Source: Corynebacterium sp. (lineage in GTDB: Bacteria > Actinomycetota > Actinomycetes > Mycobacteriales > Mycobacteriaceae). Taken from it: DNA of 36,524 bases. The translations under genes were made by a program, and so were the position numbers. The notes under the pieces are model-generated. The model was not told where the DNA came from and did no database searches. It worked only from the letters and a program-made list of their open reading frames with translations. This document shows positions 1 to 7,748 of the stretch, one piece after another. How positions within the stretch are numbered: position 1 is the first letter of the stretch; every line of letters starts with the position of its first letter. The stretch lies in contig NZ_JAUMTY010000018.1 in assembly GCF_030530965.1 (NCBI RefSeq), positions 1 to 36,524 of the forward strand. Direction: 5' to 3'.

Positions 1-1244
1 CCGGCCGGGAAACCAGTGATATCACGGGCACCATCCTCGGTAATCACGAGAATGTCGTGTTCACGATACCCACCCGCACCCGGTTCACCATCAGGAACGG
101 TAATCATGGGTTCCATGGACACCACCATGTTCGGCTCTAGGACAGTATCGATATCCTCGCGGAGCTCCAGCCCGGCTTCCCGCCCGTAGTAGTGCGATAG
201 CACACCGAACGAATGCCCGTAGCCGAAGGTGCGCAGCCCCAGCATCCCGTGCTTGGCATAAATAAGGTTCAGCTCCTTAGCAATGTCCCCACACACCGCG
301 CCTGGTCGGATCAGCTCCAGACCCCGGTAATACACCTCCATGTTGACGTCCCAATAGCGCCGGGTAGCGTCGTCAATGTCCCCGTAAAACATCGTCCGTT
401 CCAAGGCTGTGTAGTACCCGCTGATCATCGGGAAGCAGTTCAAACTCAAAATGTCGCCCGGCTGAACCATGCGGGTCGTCGGCCAGTTGTGGGCGCCGTC
501 GGTATTAATGCCGGATTGGAACCACACCCACGTGTCGCGGATCTCACTGCCGGGATAGCGATGAGCAATCTCCTTCACCATGGCCTCGGTGCCAATGAGC
601 GCCAGCTCGTATTCCGTCTTAGGGCCGGCCTCGAGAGCCTCGCGGATAGCGAAACCACCAATATCCGCCACGTTGGCACCGTCGGTAATGACGGCGATTT
701 CTTCGTCCGACTTGATCATGCGCAATCTCATTGTCGACGGAGCAATGTCGACGAATTCAACTTCAGGCCCAATGGTCGTCGTAATGGCGCTATAAAGATG
801 AACGGAAAGGCCGTCGAATTCCAAGCCAACCCGCCGCGGGGTTACCCGCTCGCGAATAGCGGTATTGATCGCGTGGGGATAGTTATTGCGGCCCCAATCG
901 GTGTAAATCAGGTTATCGCCCGTCGAACGTCGCCAAGGCATACCTGCATCGATACCGGCACTGATCGTGCAGCAGTCGTCGGCGGTCACGACTACGGCAT
1001 AGAAACGTCCGAAATGGGTGTAAAGGAAATCGGAATAGTACTTGATGTTGTGCTGGGAGGTCAGCACCACGGCATCAAGATCTTGCTCGGCCATGACGCC
1101 ACGCAAAGCATCGAGGCGACGCTGCATTTCCTCCTCACTGAACGTCAACGGCTGCTTCTCACCGTTGTAAAAAGTGCGCAGACGCTCATTAAGAAAATCC
1201 GTGGAATCAATAGTGGGGACGACCCCGGTGGGTAAAGTTGGCAT
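1..1244 (-). CDS. Creatinase (creatine amidinohydrolase), C-terminal end cut by window edge
   Basis: Predicted cytosolic enzyme hydrolysing creatine to sarcosine and urea (EC 3.5.3.3), of the pita-bread peptidase M24 fold. About 414 codons are visible and the frame is still open at base 1; known creatinases are a little over 400 residues, so only a few residues should be missing. The N-terminal half carries the creatinase-type segment HNIKYYSDFLY (about 65-75). The catalytic half carries WFQSGINTDGAHN with the predicted catalytic His252, then YYTALERT with Glu282, FGYGHSFG (His344), VVSMEPM (Glu378) and GGYREHDIL (His396). These residues are those typical of creatinase rather than of prolidase or methionine aminopeptidase. 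The ATG at 1242-1244 is preceded by a GAGAGGATAGG ribosome binding site. The gene begins 6 bases after the transporter gene stop, so the two form a transcription unit. Confident on function; a related amidinohydrolase substrate cannot be excluded. Confidence 0.9.
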   Translation of the reverse strand, partial: MPTLPTGVVPTIDSTDFLNERLRTFYNGEKQPLTFSEEEMQRRLDALRGVMAEQDLDAVVLTSQHNIKYYSDFLYTHFGRFYAVVVTADDCCTISAGIDAGMPWRRSTGDNLIYTDWGRNNYPHAINTAIRERVTPRRVGLEFDGLSVHLYSAITTTIGPEVEFVDIAPSTMRLRMIKSDEEIAVITDGANVADIGGFAIREALEAGPKTEYELALIGTEAMVKEIAHRYPGSEIRDTWVWFQSGINTDGAHNWPTTRMVQPGDILSLNCFPMISGYYTALERTMFYGDIDDATRRYWDVNMEVYYRGLELIRPGAVCGDIAKELNLIYAKHGMLGLRTFGYGHSFGVLSHYYGREAGLELREDIDTVLEPNMVVSMEPMITVPDGEPGAGGYREHDILVITEDGARDITGFPA

Positions 1245-1250
1245 GGAAAC

Positions 1251-2681
1251 CTATCCTCTCTTTAATTCGTGTTTACTAGTTTCGCGTGCTGCAAGGACCG
1301 CAAAAAATGTGACGACGGCGGCTGCCATGAGGTAAAAGCCAGGGGCGAGATCTGATCCGGTCCAGCCGATTAGCAGCGTGGCAACCATCGCTGCGCTTCC
1401 ACCGAAAACCGCATTGGCGGCGTTGAAGGTCAGGGCAAAACCACTCAGCCGAACCTTGGTGCTGAATTGCTCGGAAAGGAACGACGGCAAAACACCGTCG
1501 TTAAGAGCGAGGGCCATTCCCATGCACAGCTGGATCACAATGACGAGGAACAAGCCCGCACCGTCAAGGAGCATGAATGCCGGAACAATTGTGACGACAA
1601 AGGCAATGGACGCGGTGAGCATAATCCTCTTGCGGCCTACTCGGTCGGATAGCCAGCCGGTGAAGAGGACGCTGAAGATATAGGCAAACAGGGTGACGGA
1701 CGTGGCAATGAAGGAATCCGTGTGATTCTGCCCCAATTCTTCGCTCAGATACGTCGGCAAATATGACAGGATGACATAAAACCCGATTGCATTCAGCAAG
1801 GACGCGGCAAGAGCGATACCGAGAGCCTTGGGTTCCTTCCACACCATGGCCAGGGGAGATTTCTGGGTTTCACCAGTGCCGACGGCAACTTCCTTCGATT
1901 CCTGTGCGCGCTGGAATTCATTGGTCTCATCCATGTGACGACGGATCCACAGTCCGATGAGCCCGAGGGGAGCGGCGAGGAGGAAGGGGATCCGCCACCC
2001 CCACGAGTGGAGATTCGCGTCGGAAAGAATTCCATTAAGCAGCGCGGCGAGTAAGGAGCCGAGGAGCAATCCCGACGCGGTGGACGCCGGCACGATGGAG
2101 GCATAGAGCCCGCGACGACCGGATGGTGCGATTTCGGTAAGCATTGTTCCTGCACCGGCATATTCTCCGGCGGCGGAGAACCCCTGGACGAGGCGAAGCG
2201 CCAGGAGGAGGAGCGGGGCGAGGATCCCGATGTGGTCGTAACCGGGAAGGAAAGCGATGCACATGGTGGCGCCGGACATCAGCAGGATGGACCACGACAG
2301 AGTTGTTTTGCGTCCCAGGCGATCACCGATATGCCCCCAGAAAATCGCCCCGATGGGCCGGATGAGGAAGCTGATGGCGAAGAGCCCGAAAGTGAGAACT
2401 AGCCCGACATTGGAGTCCGATTCAGGGAAGAAAACCGAGGCGATGACGACGGCGAGGTAGCCGTACATGGCGTAATCGAACCACTCGATGAAGTTACCGA
2501 TAAAGCTAGAGGTGACAGAGCGACGAATGTTCGTACGGGAATGTTCCTCCGCACCTGCTAGGTCGACGATTGTGTTTTCTCCTTCTGGCGCGGTTTTTCC
2601 TGCGGGGCTGAGTCCATGGCGACTCGGGGTTGTCGTTACGGCGGAATCTGAGGAATCCGTCGTTATTGGTGGAGCCTTCAT
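1251..2681 (-). CDS. MFS transporter, metabolite:H+ symporter (MHS/ProP-like) family
   Basis: A 476-residue integral membrane protein with about 45 hydrophilic N-terminal residues and about 12 predicted membrane helices. It shows MHS hallmarks: NFIEWFDYAMYGYLA in helix 1, GDRLGRKTT (the MFS loop 2-3 signature), LRLVQGFSAAGEYAGA in helix 4, and a second loop signature SDRVGRKR in the C-terminal half. Family members import small zwitterions or acids such as proline, betaine, citrate or ketoglutarate with protons. Its location directly upstream of and tightly coupled to creatinase suggests creatine, creatinine or sarcosine as substrate; this is inference from context. The ATG at 2679-2681 has an AAAGGAG ribosome binding site 9 bases upstream. 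It is divergent from the sarcosine oxidase gene. Confidence 0.85.
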   Translation of the reverse strand: MKAPPITTDSSDSAVTTTPSRHGLSPAGKTAPEGENTIVDLAGAEEHSRTNIRRSVTSSFIGNFIEWFDYAMYGYLAVVIASVFFPESDSNVGLVLTFGLFAISFLIRPIGAIFWGHIGDRLGRKTTLSWSILLMSGATMCIAFLPGYDHIGILAPLLLLALRLVQGFSAAGEYAGAGTMLTEIAPSGRRGLYASIVPASTASGLLLGSLLAALLNGILSDANLHSWGWRIPFLLAAPLGLIGLWIRRHMDETNEFQRAQESKEVAVGTGETQKSPLAMVWKEPKALGIALAASLLNAIGFYVILSYLPTYLSEELGQNHTDSFIATSVTLFAYIFSVLFTGWLSDRVGRKRIMLTASIAFVVTIVPAFMLLDGAGLFLVIVIQLCMGMALALNDGVLPSFLSEQFSTKVRLSGFALTFNAANAVFGGSAAMVATLLIGWTGSDLAPGFYLMAAAVVTFFAVLAARETSKHELKRG

Positions 2682-2878
2682 GTGTTTCCGCTCCTTTCTT
2701 GCGCCGCGGGAGGGCGCGGAAGCGAACCAACCGGTAATTGAAATCTAAGTAGCCTTAGTTACTGATTTATTTCAGGTTAGTGATCTTTGAGTTTCTGTCT
2801 TGTCTTTTTGTTAAAACTATTGACGAAATTGAAGATTTCGATTCCATTGGAAATGGCTCGTGTCTGAGAATAAAGAGC
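2682..2878. promoter_or_regulatory. Divergent promoter region of the creatine-use genes, with a small inverted repeat
   Basis: This 197-base gap lies between the transporter-creatinase unit (minus) and the sarcosine oxidase gene (plus) and must hold both promoters. Near its centre is CTAAG-TAGC-CTTAG (2745-2758), an inverted repeat with perfect 5-base arms, inside an AT-rich stretch (about 2735-2790) that contrasts with the GC-rich flanks. It is a candidate operator for a substrate-responsive regulator. No regulator gene is adjacent in the window. The promoter hexamers themselves are not clear enough to assign. Confidence 0.45.
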
Positions 2879-4156
2879 ATGACGAGCAATCACGGTTTTG
2901 ATGCAGATGACGATTTTGACGCAGATGTCATTGTTGTGGGTTTGGGTTCCATGGGGTCTGCTGCCGCGGATCGGTTGAGTGAACGAGGGCAGAAGGTCTT
3001 AGGCTTCGAGCAATTTCATCGCGGCCACGACAATGGATCCCACCATGGTGGATCGAGGATTATTCGGATGAGTTATTTTGAGCATCCGGATTATGTGCCA
3101 CTTTTGAGGCGGGCTTTCGAGCTGTGGGACGAGCTGGAAGAAGATAGCCAGCAGCGTGGGTGGGAGCAGCTTGTCCATTACACGGGAGGCCTGTACGCGG
3201 GACCGCCCGGTTGCACCACGGTGGAGGGATCACGAATCTCTGCGGTGGAGCATGGGCTTGACCACGAATTACTTTCTGCCGACGACATTCGCGCTCGCTT
3301 TCCCCACTTTTCGGTGCAGGACGATGAGGTGGCGGTGTTTGAAAAGCGTGCTGGTTTTGTCCGCCCGGAGTTAACAGTCGCTTTGCAGCTGGCCCGAGCG
3401 GAAGAACGTGGCGCGTTGCTACGTCATCGCCACAAGGTGTTGAACATTGAGCCAAGGGACGGTGGGGTTGCTGTGACGGTCGCTGGAGCCGTCGGTACTG
3501 GAGCCGTCGGCAAGGAAGAGGAGCCGGGCGCACAAACGTACGGAGATCCGGAAGTCTTTACTGCCCGAACGGCGGTGATCTGCCCAGGTGCCTGGGCCCC
3601 TGGACTGTTTGAAGAAACCGGCATCCCGCAGCGCGCGGAGCGCCAGGTCATGCACTGGTTTAGCCCAGGGGAGGAGTTCCCAGACTATGAATCGGGCCCG
3701 GTGTATATCCACGAGCGTGCCGACGAGCTTCAGATCTACGGTTTCCCGGCCGCGGATGGGGAAGAAGCAGGAGCTAAGGTGGCGTTTTTCCGTAATGGTC
3801 GGACGGTTGACCCGGATCAGTTGGATCGGGAGGTCACTGATTCCGAGATCAATGAGATGCGGGAGCGCCTGCTGACTTTTGTGCCAGCTCTGGGCCGCGG
3901 GGAGCATCGGAATAGTCGGGCCTGCATGTACACCACTACGCCTGACGAACATTTTGTGATTGGCCGGCACCCCCAGTGGAATGATCCGAACATCATTATT
4001 GCGTGCGGGTTTTCGGGGCACGGTTTTAAATTTGTTCCCGCCATCGGCGAGGTCCTCGCGGATCTTGCTGCCGACGGTCGTACGGATCATCCCATTGACC
4101 TTTTCGACCCGTTGCGCTTCACCGAAGTTCGAGCTGCGGTGTCACAGGACGTGTGA
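2879..4156 (+). CDS. Monomeric sarcosine oxidase family FAD enzyme
   Basis: Predicted to oxidise sarcosine (N-methylglycine) to glycine, formaldehyde and H2O2, taking the product of creatinase one step further. The 425-residue protein has an N-terminal FAD-binding Rossmann motif VIVVGLGSMGSAAADRL (from about residue 17), the MSOX/MTOX-family segment GSHHGGSRIIRMSYFEHPDY, and a C-terminal CMYTTTPDEHFVIG in which Cys349 fits the cysteine that binds FAD covalently in monomeric sarcosine oxidase, followed by CGFSGHGFKFVPAIGE. The ATG at 2879 places the start about 17 residues before the dinucleotide fold. An in-frame GTG at 2780 would add 33 residues unlike the family and is rejected. A 15-base tandem duplication (3483-3510) adds an AGAVGTGAVG stretch in the substrate domain. 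Alternatives are N-methyl-tryptophan oxidase or another secondary amine oxidase; the neighbours favour sarcosine. Confidence 0.87.
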   Translation: MTSNHGFDADDDFDADVIVVGLGSMGSAAADRLSERGQKVLGFEQFHRGHDNGSHHGGSRIIRMSYFEHPDYVPLLRRAFELWDELEEDSQQRGWEQLVHYTGGLYAGPPGCTTVEGSRISAVEHGLDHELLSADDIRARFPHFSVQDDEVAVFEKRAGFVRPELTVALQLARAEERGALLRHRHKVLNIEPRDGGVAVTVAGAVGTGAVGKEEEPGAQTYGDPEVFTARTAVICPGAWAPGLFEETGIPQRAERQVMHWFSPGEEFPDYESGPVYIHERADELQIYGFPAADGEEAGAKVAFFRNGRTVDPDQLDREVTDSEINEMRERLLTFVPALGRGEHRNSRACMYTTTPDEHFVIGRHPQWNDPNIIIACGFSGHGFKFVPAIGEVLADLAADGRTDHPIDLFDPLRFTEVRAAVSQDV

Positions 4157-4340
4157 GTAGGGCGTCCGATACTTCCCTTCGCCTCAGTGCTTTCTCATAT
4201 TCCTTGCTGATCTATTTCTTGCCGACGTTTGTTTAGCGCGTTTTCCCTTAATTACGCCGGCTCGTATCCTGCCCGAGCGACGTCGGACGATTAGGCTGTA
4301 AGGAAACCGGTGTTTCTGATGGTATTGGCAGGTAGTGGGC

Positions 4341-4377
4341 ATGCATCGACCGGTAGTGAGTGCGCACTGACATGCAT
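4341..4377. promoter_or_regulatory. Palindrome cluster before the sigma-region-4 gene
   Basis: A perfect 10-base palindrome AGTGCGCACT (4359-4368) sits within a longer imperfect one (4356-4371, one mismatched pair) and is flanked by two copies of the palindrome ATGCAT (4341-4346 and 4372-4377). It ends 21 bases before the chosen ATG of the sigma-region-4-like gene, so it is a candidate operator or autoregulatory site. The rest of the 242-base gap (4157-4398) shows no gene and no clear terminator. Confidence 0.35.
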
Positions 4378-4398
4378 CCACGCGCGAGAAAGGTCCCT

Positions 4399-6339
4399 AT
4401 GAGCGAAAACGATAACCTTTCCGACGAAACTCACGTCGACCAGCTCGGTCATGCATCTAGTCGTCTGGGCGATACTTTTTATGCCGACGATGATTCGAGT
4501 GACGCCTCGCCTTTACTGTTTTCCCCCGACAGTGAAACGTTCGGCAGACAAGCTCAGGATGACAAATCGCCTGATGAATCACGCACTGCGCTGGACATTT
4601 TGTCTTATCTCACTGCCATGGAAGGGTCCCTTCGCGGCGTAGTTGACCGCTACGGTGATGCGCCGACGTACATCAACGAAGCGGTTGACAACGCTCTGGC
4701 CTCGTCCGTTACGGCTTCTGATTCGTGGGCCATCGGCATCCCACCTGCGGAACGCGCTGCCCGCCTGCTGGAAACCATATTCGTGCAGTTTTCTGACCGA
4801 GAGCAGGAAATACTGTATCGACGCTACGGGGACGGCCACGAAGAAACACTAGAGAACATTGGCCACGCGGTCGGCGTAACCCGGGAGCGTATTCGTCAAA
4901 TTTTGGCGGGACTGGATTCGACGATCAGTGAATCCATATCGCGAGGTCCCGTCGCCAACCTCCTTGCCGCAATGCGGTATCACGCGTATCCCGTCGGCAC
5001 AGTGAAGGCGCTTTCCCAGAAATACCCAGAACTCGAACGAACTTTGCACGGGTGGGAAGCGCCCTTGTGGAAAATACTCGATGTTTTGGACGATCGTTTT
5101 TCTGTCGAACAAGGGTGGGTATGTTTTCCTAGCTTCGGTGAATGTCAAAAGAAGACGACAGAGTTACTCGATGATATGACCGACAAATACGGTGTCGTCT
5201 CTTTTAAAGAAATTCAGCGCATCAGCCATGTTCCGGAGGACGACCTGATCACATGGCTCGACGGGTGTGGTGCCGCCATTATTGGCGACCACGTGGTGGG
5301 GAATCCGACAACCGCCGTAAACCGAATTCAAGCGGCCCTCGATATTGCCGGCCATCCTCTCTCTCTTGATGAGATCGCGCATATGTGGGGCATCGGCCAG
5401 GCCCGTAGTTTGGCAAATGCTGCTTATTCTGAAGACTCAATTATCCGGATTAGTAAAACCAAGATCGCTTTACGGGAGTGGGGGCTGGAAGAGTTCATTT
5501 CCATCCGTGACTTTATTGGTTCCCGTGTTGGCGATGAGTCGGCTGATCTTGATGATCTCATCTCTGAAGGAACGACAAAGTTTGGGGTATCAGCGTCGTC
5601 GATTCGTTCGTATGCCAGTTCTGGTGAATTCCGTCTGGATGATGGAATTGTTAGCCGACGGAACGACGATATAGAACCCCACCGGCAGCCCGAGGACTCT
5701 CGGGGACTTTATTGGCGCAATGGCCGGTGGCAATACCTCGTCACGGTGAACCATGACCACATGCGGGGCAGTGGAACCGGAGTCCCCGCCGGTATCGCTC
5801 TGTTACTCAAATTGCGCCTGGGGCAACCTCGGCACATCCCCAGCGACGACGGCGATCAATCCGTCACCTGGAACGCAACGGGCACCACAACGGGATCGAT
5901 CCGACGGCTTCTTCTCGCGCAAGGAATCACAGAGGGCGAACGCATTTGGATGGACTTCGGGAACGGCACGTATTTCCGCATTGAACCGGCGGCACCGCGC
6001 GCTCCGTTCCTCCTTGAGGATGAAGTCTCTGCCGAACGCGAAGAACCAGGAGATACGCCCAATCCACTTCATGCTGGTGGGGTAGGGCTGGGCCCAGAGA
6101 GCCGGTCTATCACCATGGTCAATCTGGCCAATTACATGGGAATTTCCCATGATGAGATCGCTCAGCGGATCGACGACCTCGGCGGTGAGACCGGAAACAC
6201 GATTGATCAAGCGTGTGAAAGTTTGGTTGCGGAATACCTCGGGCTAGCACCCGATGCACCCCGCCGCAGGATCGTTGCTCGGCTACGCCACCGCCATGAC
6301 AAAGATGCCATCGCGATGGTCGAAGAGCTGTGGCTTTAG
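4399..6339 (+). CDS. Orphan sigma-70 region 4 / multi-winged-helix DNA-binding protein
   Basis: A 646-residue soluble protein of unknown function. After a roughly 60-residue acidic, disordered-looking N-terminus, residues about 131-171 form a sigma-70 region 4 helix-turn-helix: FSDREQEILYRRYG, an ENIGHAVGVTRERIRQI recognition segment, with the RERIRQI signature at 162-168. No region 2 (-10 melting) domain is present, so it is not a complete sigma factor. Later segments look like winged-helix repeats, at about 264-300 (VVSFKEIQRI), 316-362 (HPLSLDEIAHMWGI) and 365-420 (EFISIRDFIGSRV), recalling HARE-HTH-type modules. A beta-rich domain with WRNGRWQYLVTVN and TGSIRRLLL lies at about 437-530, and a helical tail ends the protein. 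The ATG at 4399 has an AGAAAGG ribosome binding site; an upstream in-frame GTG (4360) and ATG (4372) lack one. Its stop overlaps the end of the convergent transporter gene. The domain call for region 4 is firm; the role is unknown. Confidence 0.75.
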   Translation: MSENDNLSDETHVDQLGHASSRLGDTFYADDDSSDASPLLFSPDSETFGRQAQDDKSPDESRTALDILSYLTAMEGSLRGVVDRYGDAPTYINEAVDNALASSVTASDSWAIGIPPAERAARLLETIFVQFSDREQEILYRRYGDGHEETLENIGHAVGVTRERIRQILAGLDSTISESISRGPVANLLAAMRYHAYPVGTVKALSQKYPELERTLHGWEAPLWKILDVLDDRFSVEQGWVCFPSFGECQKKTTELLDDMTDKYGVVSFKEIQRISHVPEDDLITWLDGCGAAIIGDHVVGNPTTAVNRIQAALDIAGHPLSLDEIAHMWGIGQARSLANAAYSEDSIIRISKTKIALREWGLEEFISIRDFIGSRVGDESADLDDLISEGTTKFGVSASSIRSYASSGEFRLDDGIVSRRNDDIEPHRQPEDSRGLYWRNGRWQYLVTVNHDHMRGSGTGVPAGIALLLKLRLGQPRHIPSDDGDQSVTWNATGTTTGSIRRLLLAQGITEGERIWMDFGNGTYFRIEPAAPRAPFLLEDEVSAEREEPGDTPNPLHAGGVGLGPESRSITMVNLANYMGISHDEIAQRIDDLGGETGNTIDQACESLVAEYLGLAPDAPRRRIVARLRHRHDKDAIAMVEELWL

Positions 6340-7592
6340 CGATCCTCTTTGTGCAGTGTTGCATCGGGATCTAATTTCCGACGCTCCTCTTGGGCAACCG
6401 TCGCGAAGAGCTTCTCACTATTAGCGTCGGAACCCTCGAGCTCGTGATTCAGTTCCATCGTGCTATCCACAGCGATATTGGGATGGATGTACAGGTGGGT
6501 GAGCTGTCGAATTCGGTTACGACGTTCCTTTTCGCCGCGGATCAATCGGCTCCAGCGAATACGCCATGCAATAAACACGATTCCGACGAACGTTCCCAAG
6601 TATCCCAGAATGGGGAAAACAACCTGAATCAACGGGCCGAAACCGAACAAACTAATTGCCCAGCACACAGTCAGAATAACGGCGAGGTTAATCTTCGGAT
6701 GGGTGGGAAGGGCAACGTCGATACGCCGTGAGAAGGCGTAAAAATCGCCTAGCGCGGTATTAAAAATCATGATCAGAATAATGATCTGAAGAATAATACC
6801 GGCGGCAGGGTTAATAGCGTGGGTAACCGACGCCATCGGAATATCTTTTCCGCCGGCATCTTTAACGTTGATGAAGAGCGTGACGGTCTCCATCAGCATC
6901 ATGATTCCGATAATCGAGCCGCCGATCAGACCGCCGATACCAACGTCGCGAAGCTTAGTGTGAGTACCGCCGATGACCAGTGACATTCCGATCGCGCACA
7001 TCAAGGTCATGCCGGCACAGTTGATAGCTGACCACCACCACGGTGATACAGGTGCGGCTTCTTTTTTACCGAGTTCGCTCGCTGCGCTAAAGGAAAAGTC
7101 GTCAGGAACGTGAACGAGTGACCATATGAAAAGAATGATGACGGCAACGATCATCAGCGGGGTCACAATACCGATGATGTTGGATACCTTTTCGGCATCA
7201 AGGAAACAGACGAAATACACGATGATCGCTAACCCAGCAGAACCCAGCCATGCGGGTAAACCGAAGGTTTGCTTCACGCTGGAGCCTGCTCCGGCCAGCA
7301 TCATCATGCCCATGGTCACCATGGTTGCGGAGACACAGAGGTCCAAAATTCGTGATACTCGTGGGTGGGCGATGTTTTTAAAAACATGCCCGTGTTCGTC
7401 GGCAAGGAAATAACTTCCGACCTGCAGAACAACCCACCCGAAAATAGCCATGAGTGTTCCAGTGATCACCACTCCTACCAGGCCAATTGACCCGAAGGCG
7501 ATGAAGTACTGGAGCATTTCTTTACCAGTGGCGAACCCGGCGCCAACCAGGAGGCCAACAAATGCCATGGCGACAGCCATACTCTGTCTCAT
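6336..7592 (-). CDS. YkvI-like membrane transporter (APC superfamily)
   Basis: A 418-residue polytopic membrane protein with about ten hydrophobic helices and a hydrophilic C-terminal tail of about 65 residues. The N-terminus GLLVGAGFATGKEMLQYF with the unwound-helix glycine pattern, plus the internal arrangement, matches the YkvI family, distantly related to amino-acid permeases of the APC superfamily. Substrate is unknown. The ATG at 7590-7592 follows ATAGGAC at good spacing; an in-frame TTG 27 bases upstream lacks a ribosome binding site. It is convergent with the sigma-region-4 gene: the two stop codons share bases 6337-6338, leaving no room for a conventional terminator. It is divergent from the lipid kinase gene across a 156-base gap (7593-7748) in which I see no further gene. 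Confidence 0.75.
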   Translation of the reverse strand: MRQSMAVAMAFVGLLVGAGFATGKEMLQYFIAFGSIGLVGVVITGTLMAIFGWVVLQVGSYFLADEHGHVFKNIAHPRVSRILDLCVSATMVTMGMMMLAGAGSSVKQTFGLPAWLGSAGLAIIVYFVCFLDAEKVSNIIGIVTPLMIVAVIILFIWSLVHVPDDFSFSAASELGKKEAAPVSPWWWSAINCAGMTLMCAIGMSLVIGGTHTKLRDVGIGGLIGGSIIGIMMLMETVTLFINVKDAGGKDIPMASVTHAINPAAGIILQIIILIMIFNTALGDFYAFSRRIDVALPTHPKINLAVILTVCWAISLFGFGPLIQVVFPILGYLGTFVGIVFIAWRIRWSRLIRGEKERRNRIRQLTHLYIHPNIAVDSTMELNHELEGSDANSEKLFATVAQEERRKLDPDATLHKEDR

Positions 7593-7748
7593 GAAAAGTC
7601 CTATTCGATCATGGGGCAACAGTTCTGTTAAGCCTACCTATGGGTTGTTGTTCTCGCCCACTCTTTGGGAGGATCTACTATTGGTGAAGCCTCACGCCGG
7701 CAGGATGAATGACCGAAATAATCTCCAAACGACGACGACAGAAAAGAT

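Noticed and set aside
213..1235. Long plus-strand reading frame of 340 codons at the left end
   Set aside because: It is antisense to creatinase, whose catalytic motifs and ribosome binding site are clear; the frame encodes an Arg/His/Val-rich sequence without recognisable motifs.
2745..2790. DtxR-like iron boxes in the creatine divergent region
   Set aside because: TAGCCTTAG and AGGTTAG resemble halves of the DtxR consensus, but the full 19-base match is only about half and none of the genes is iron-related.
2780..2878. GTG start at 2780 adding 33 residues to sarcosine oxidase
   Set aside because: The extra residues have no family counterpart, and the FAD motif already begins about 17 residues after the ATG at 2879.
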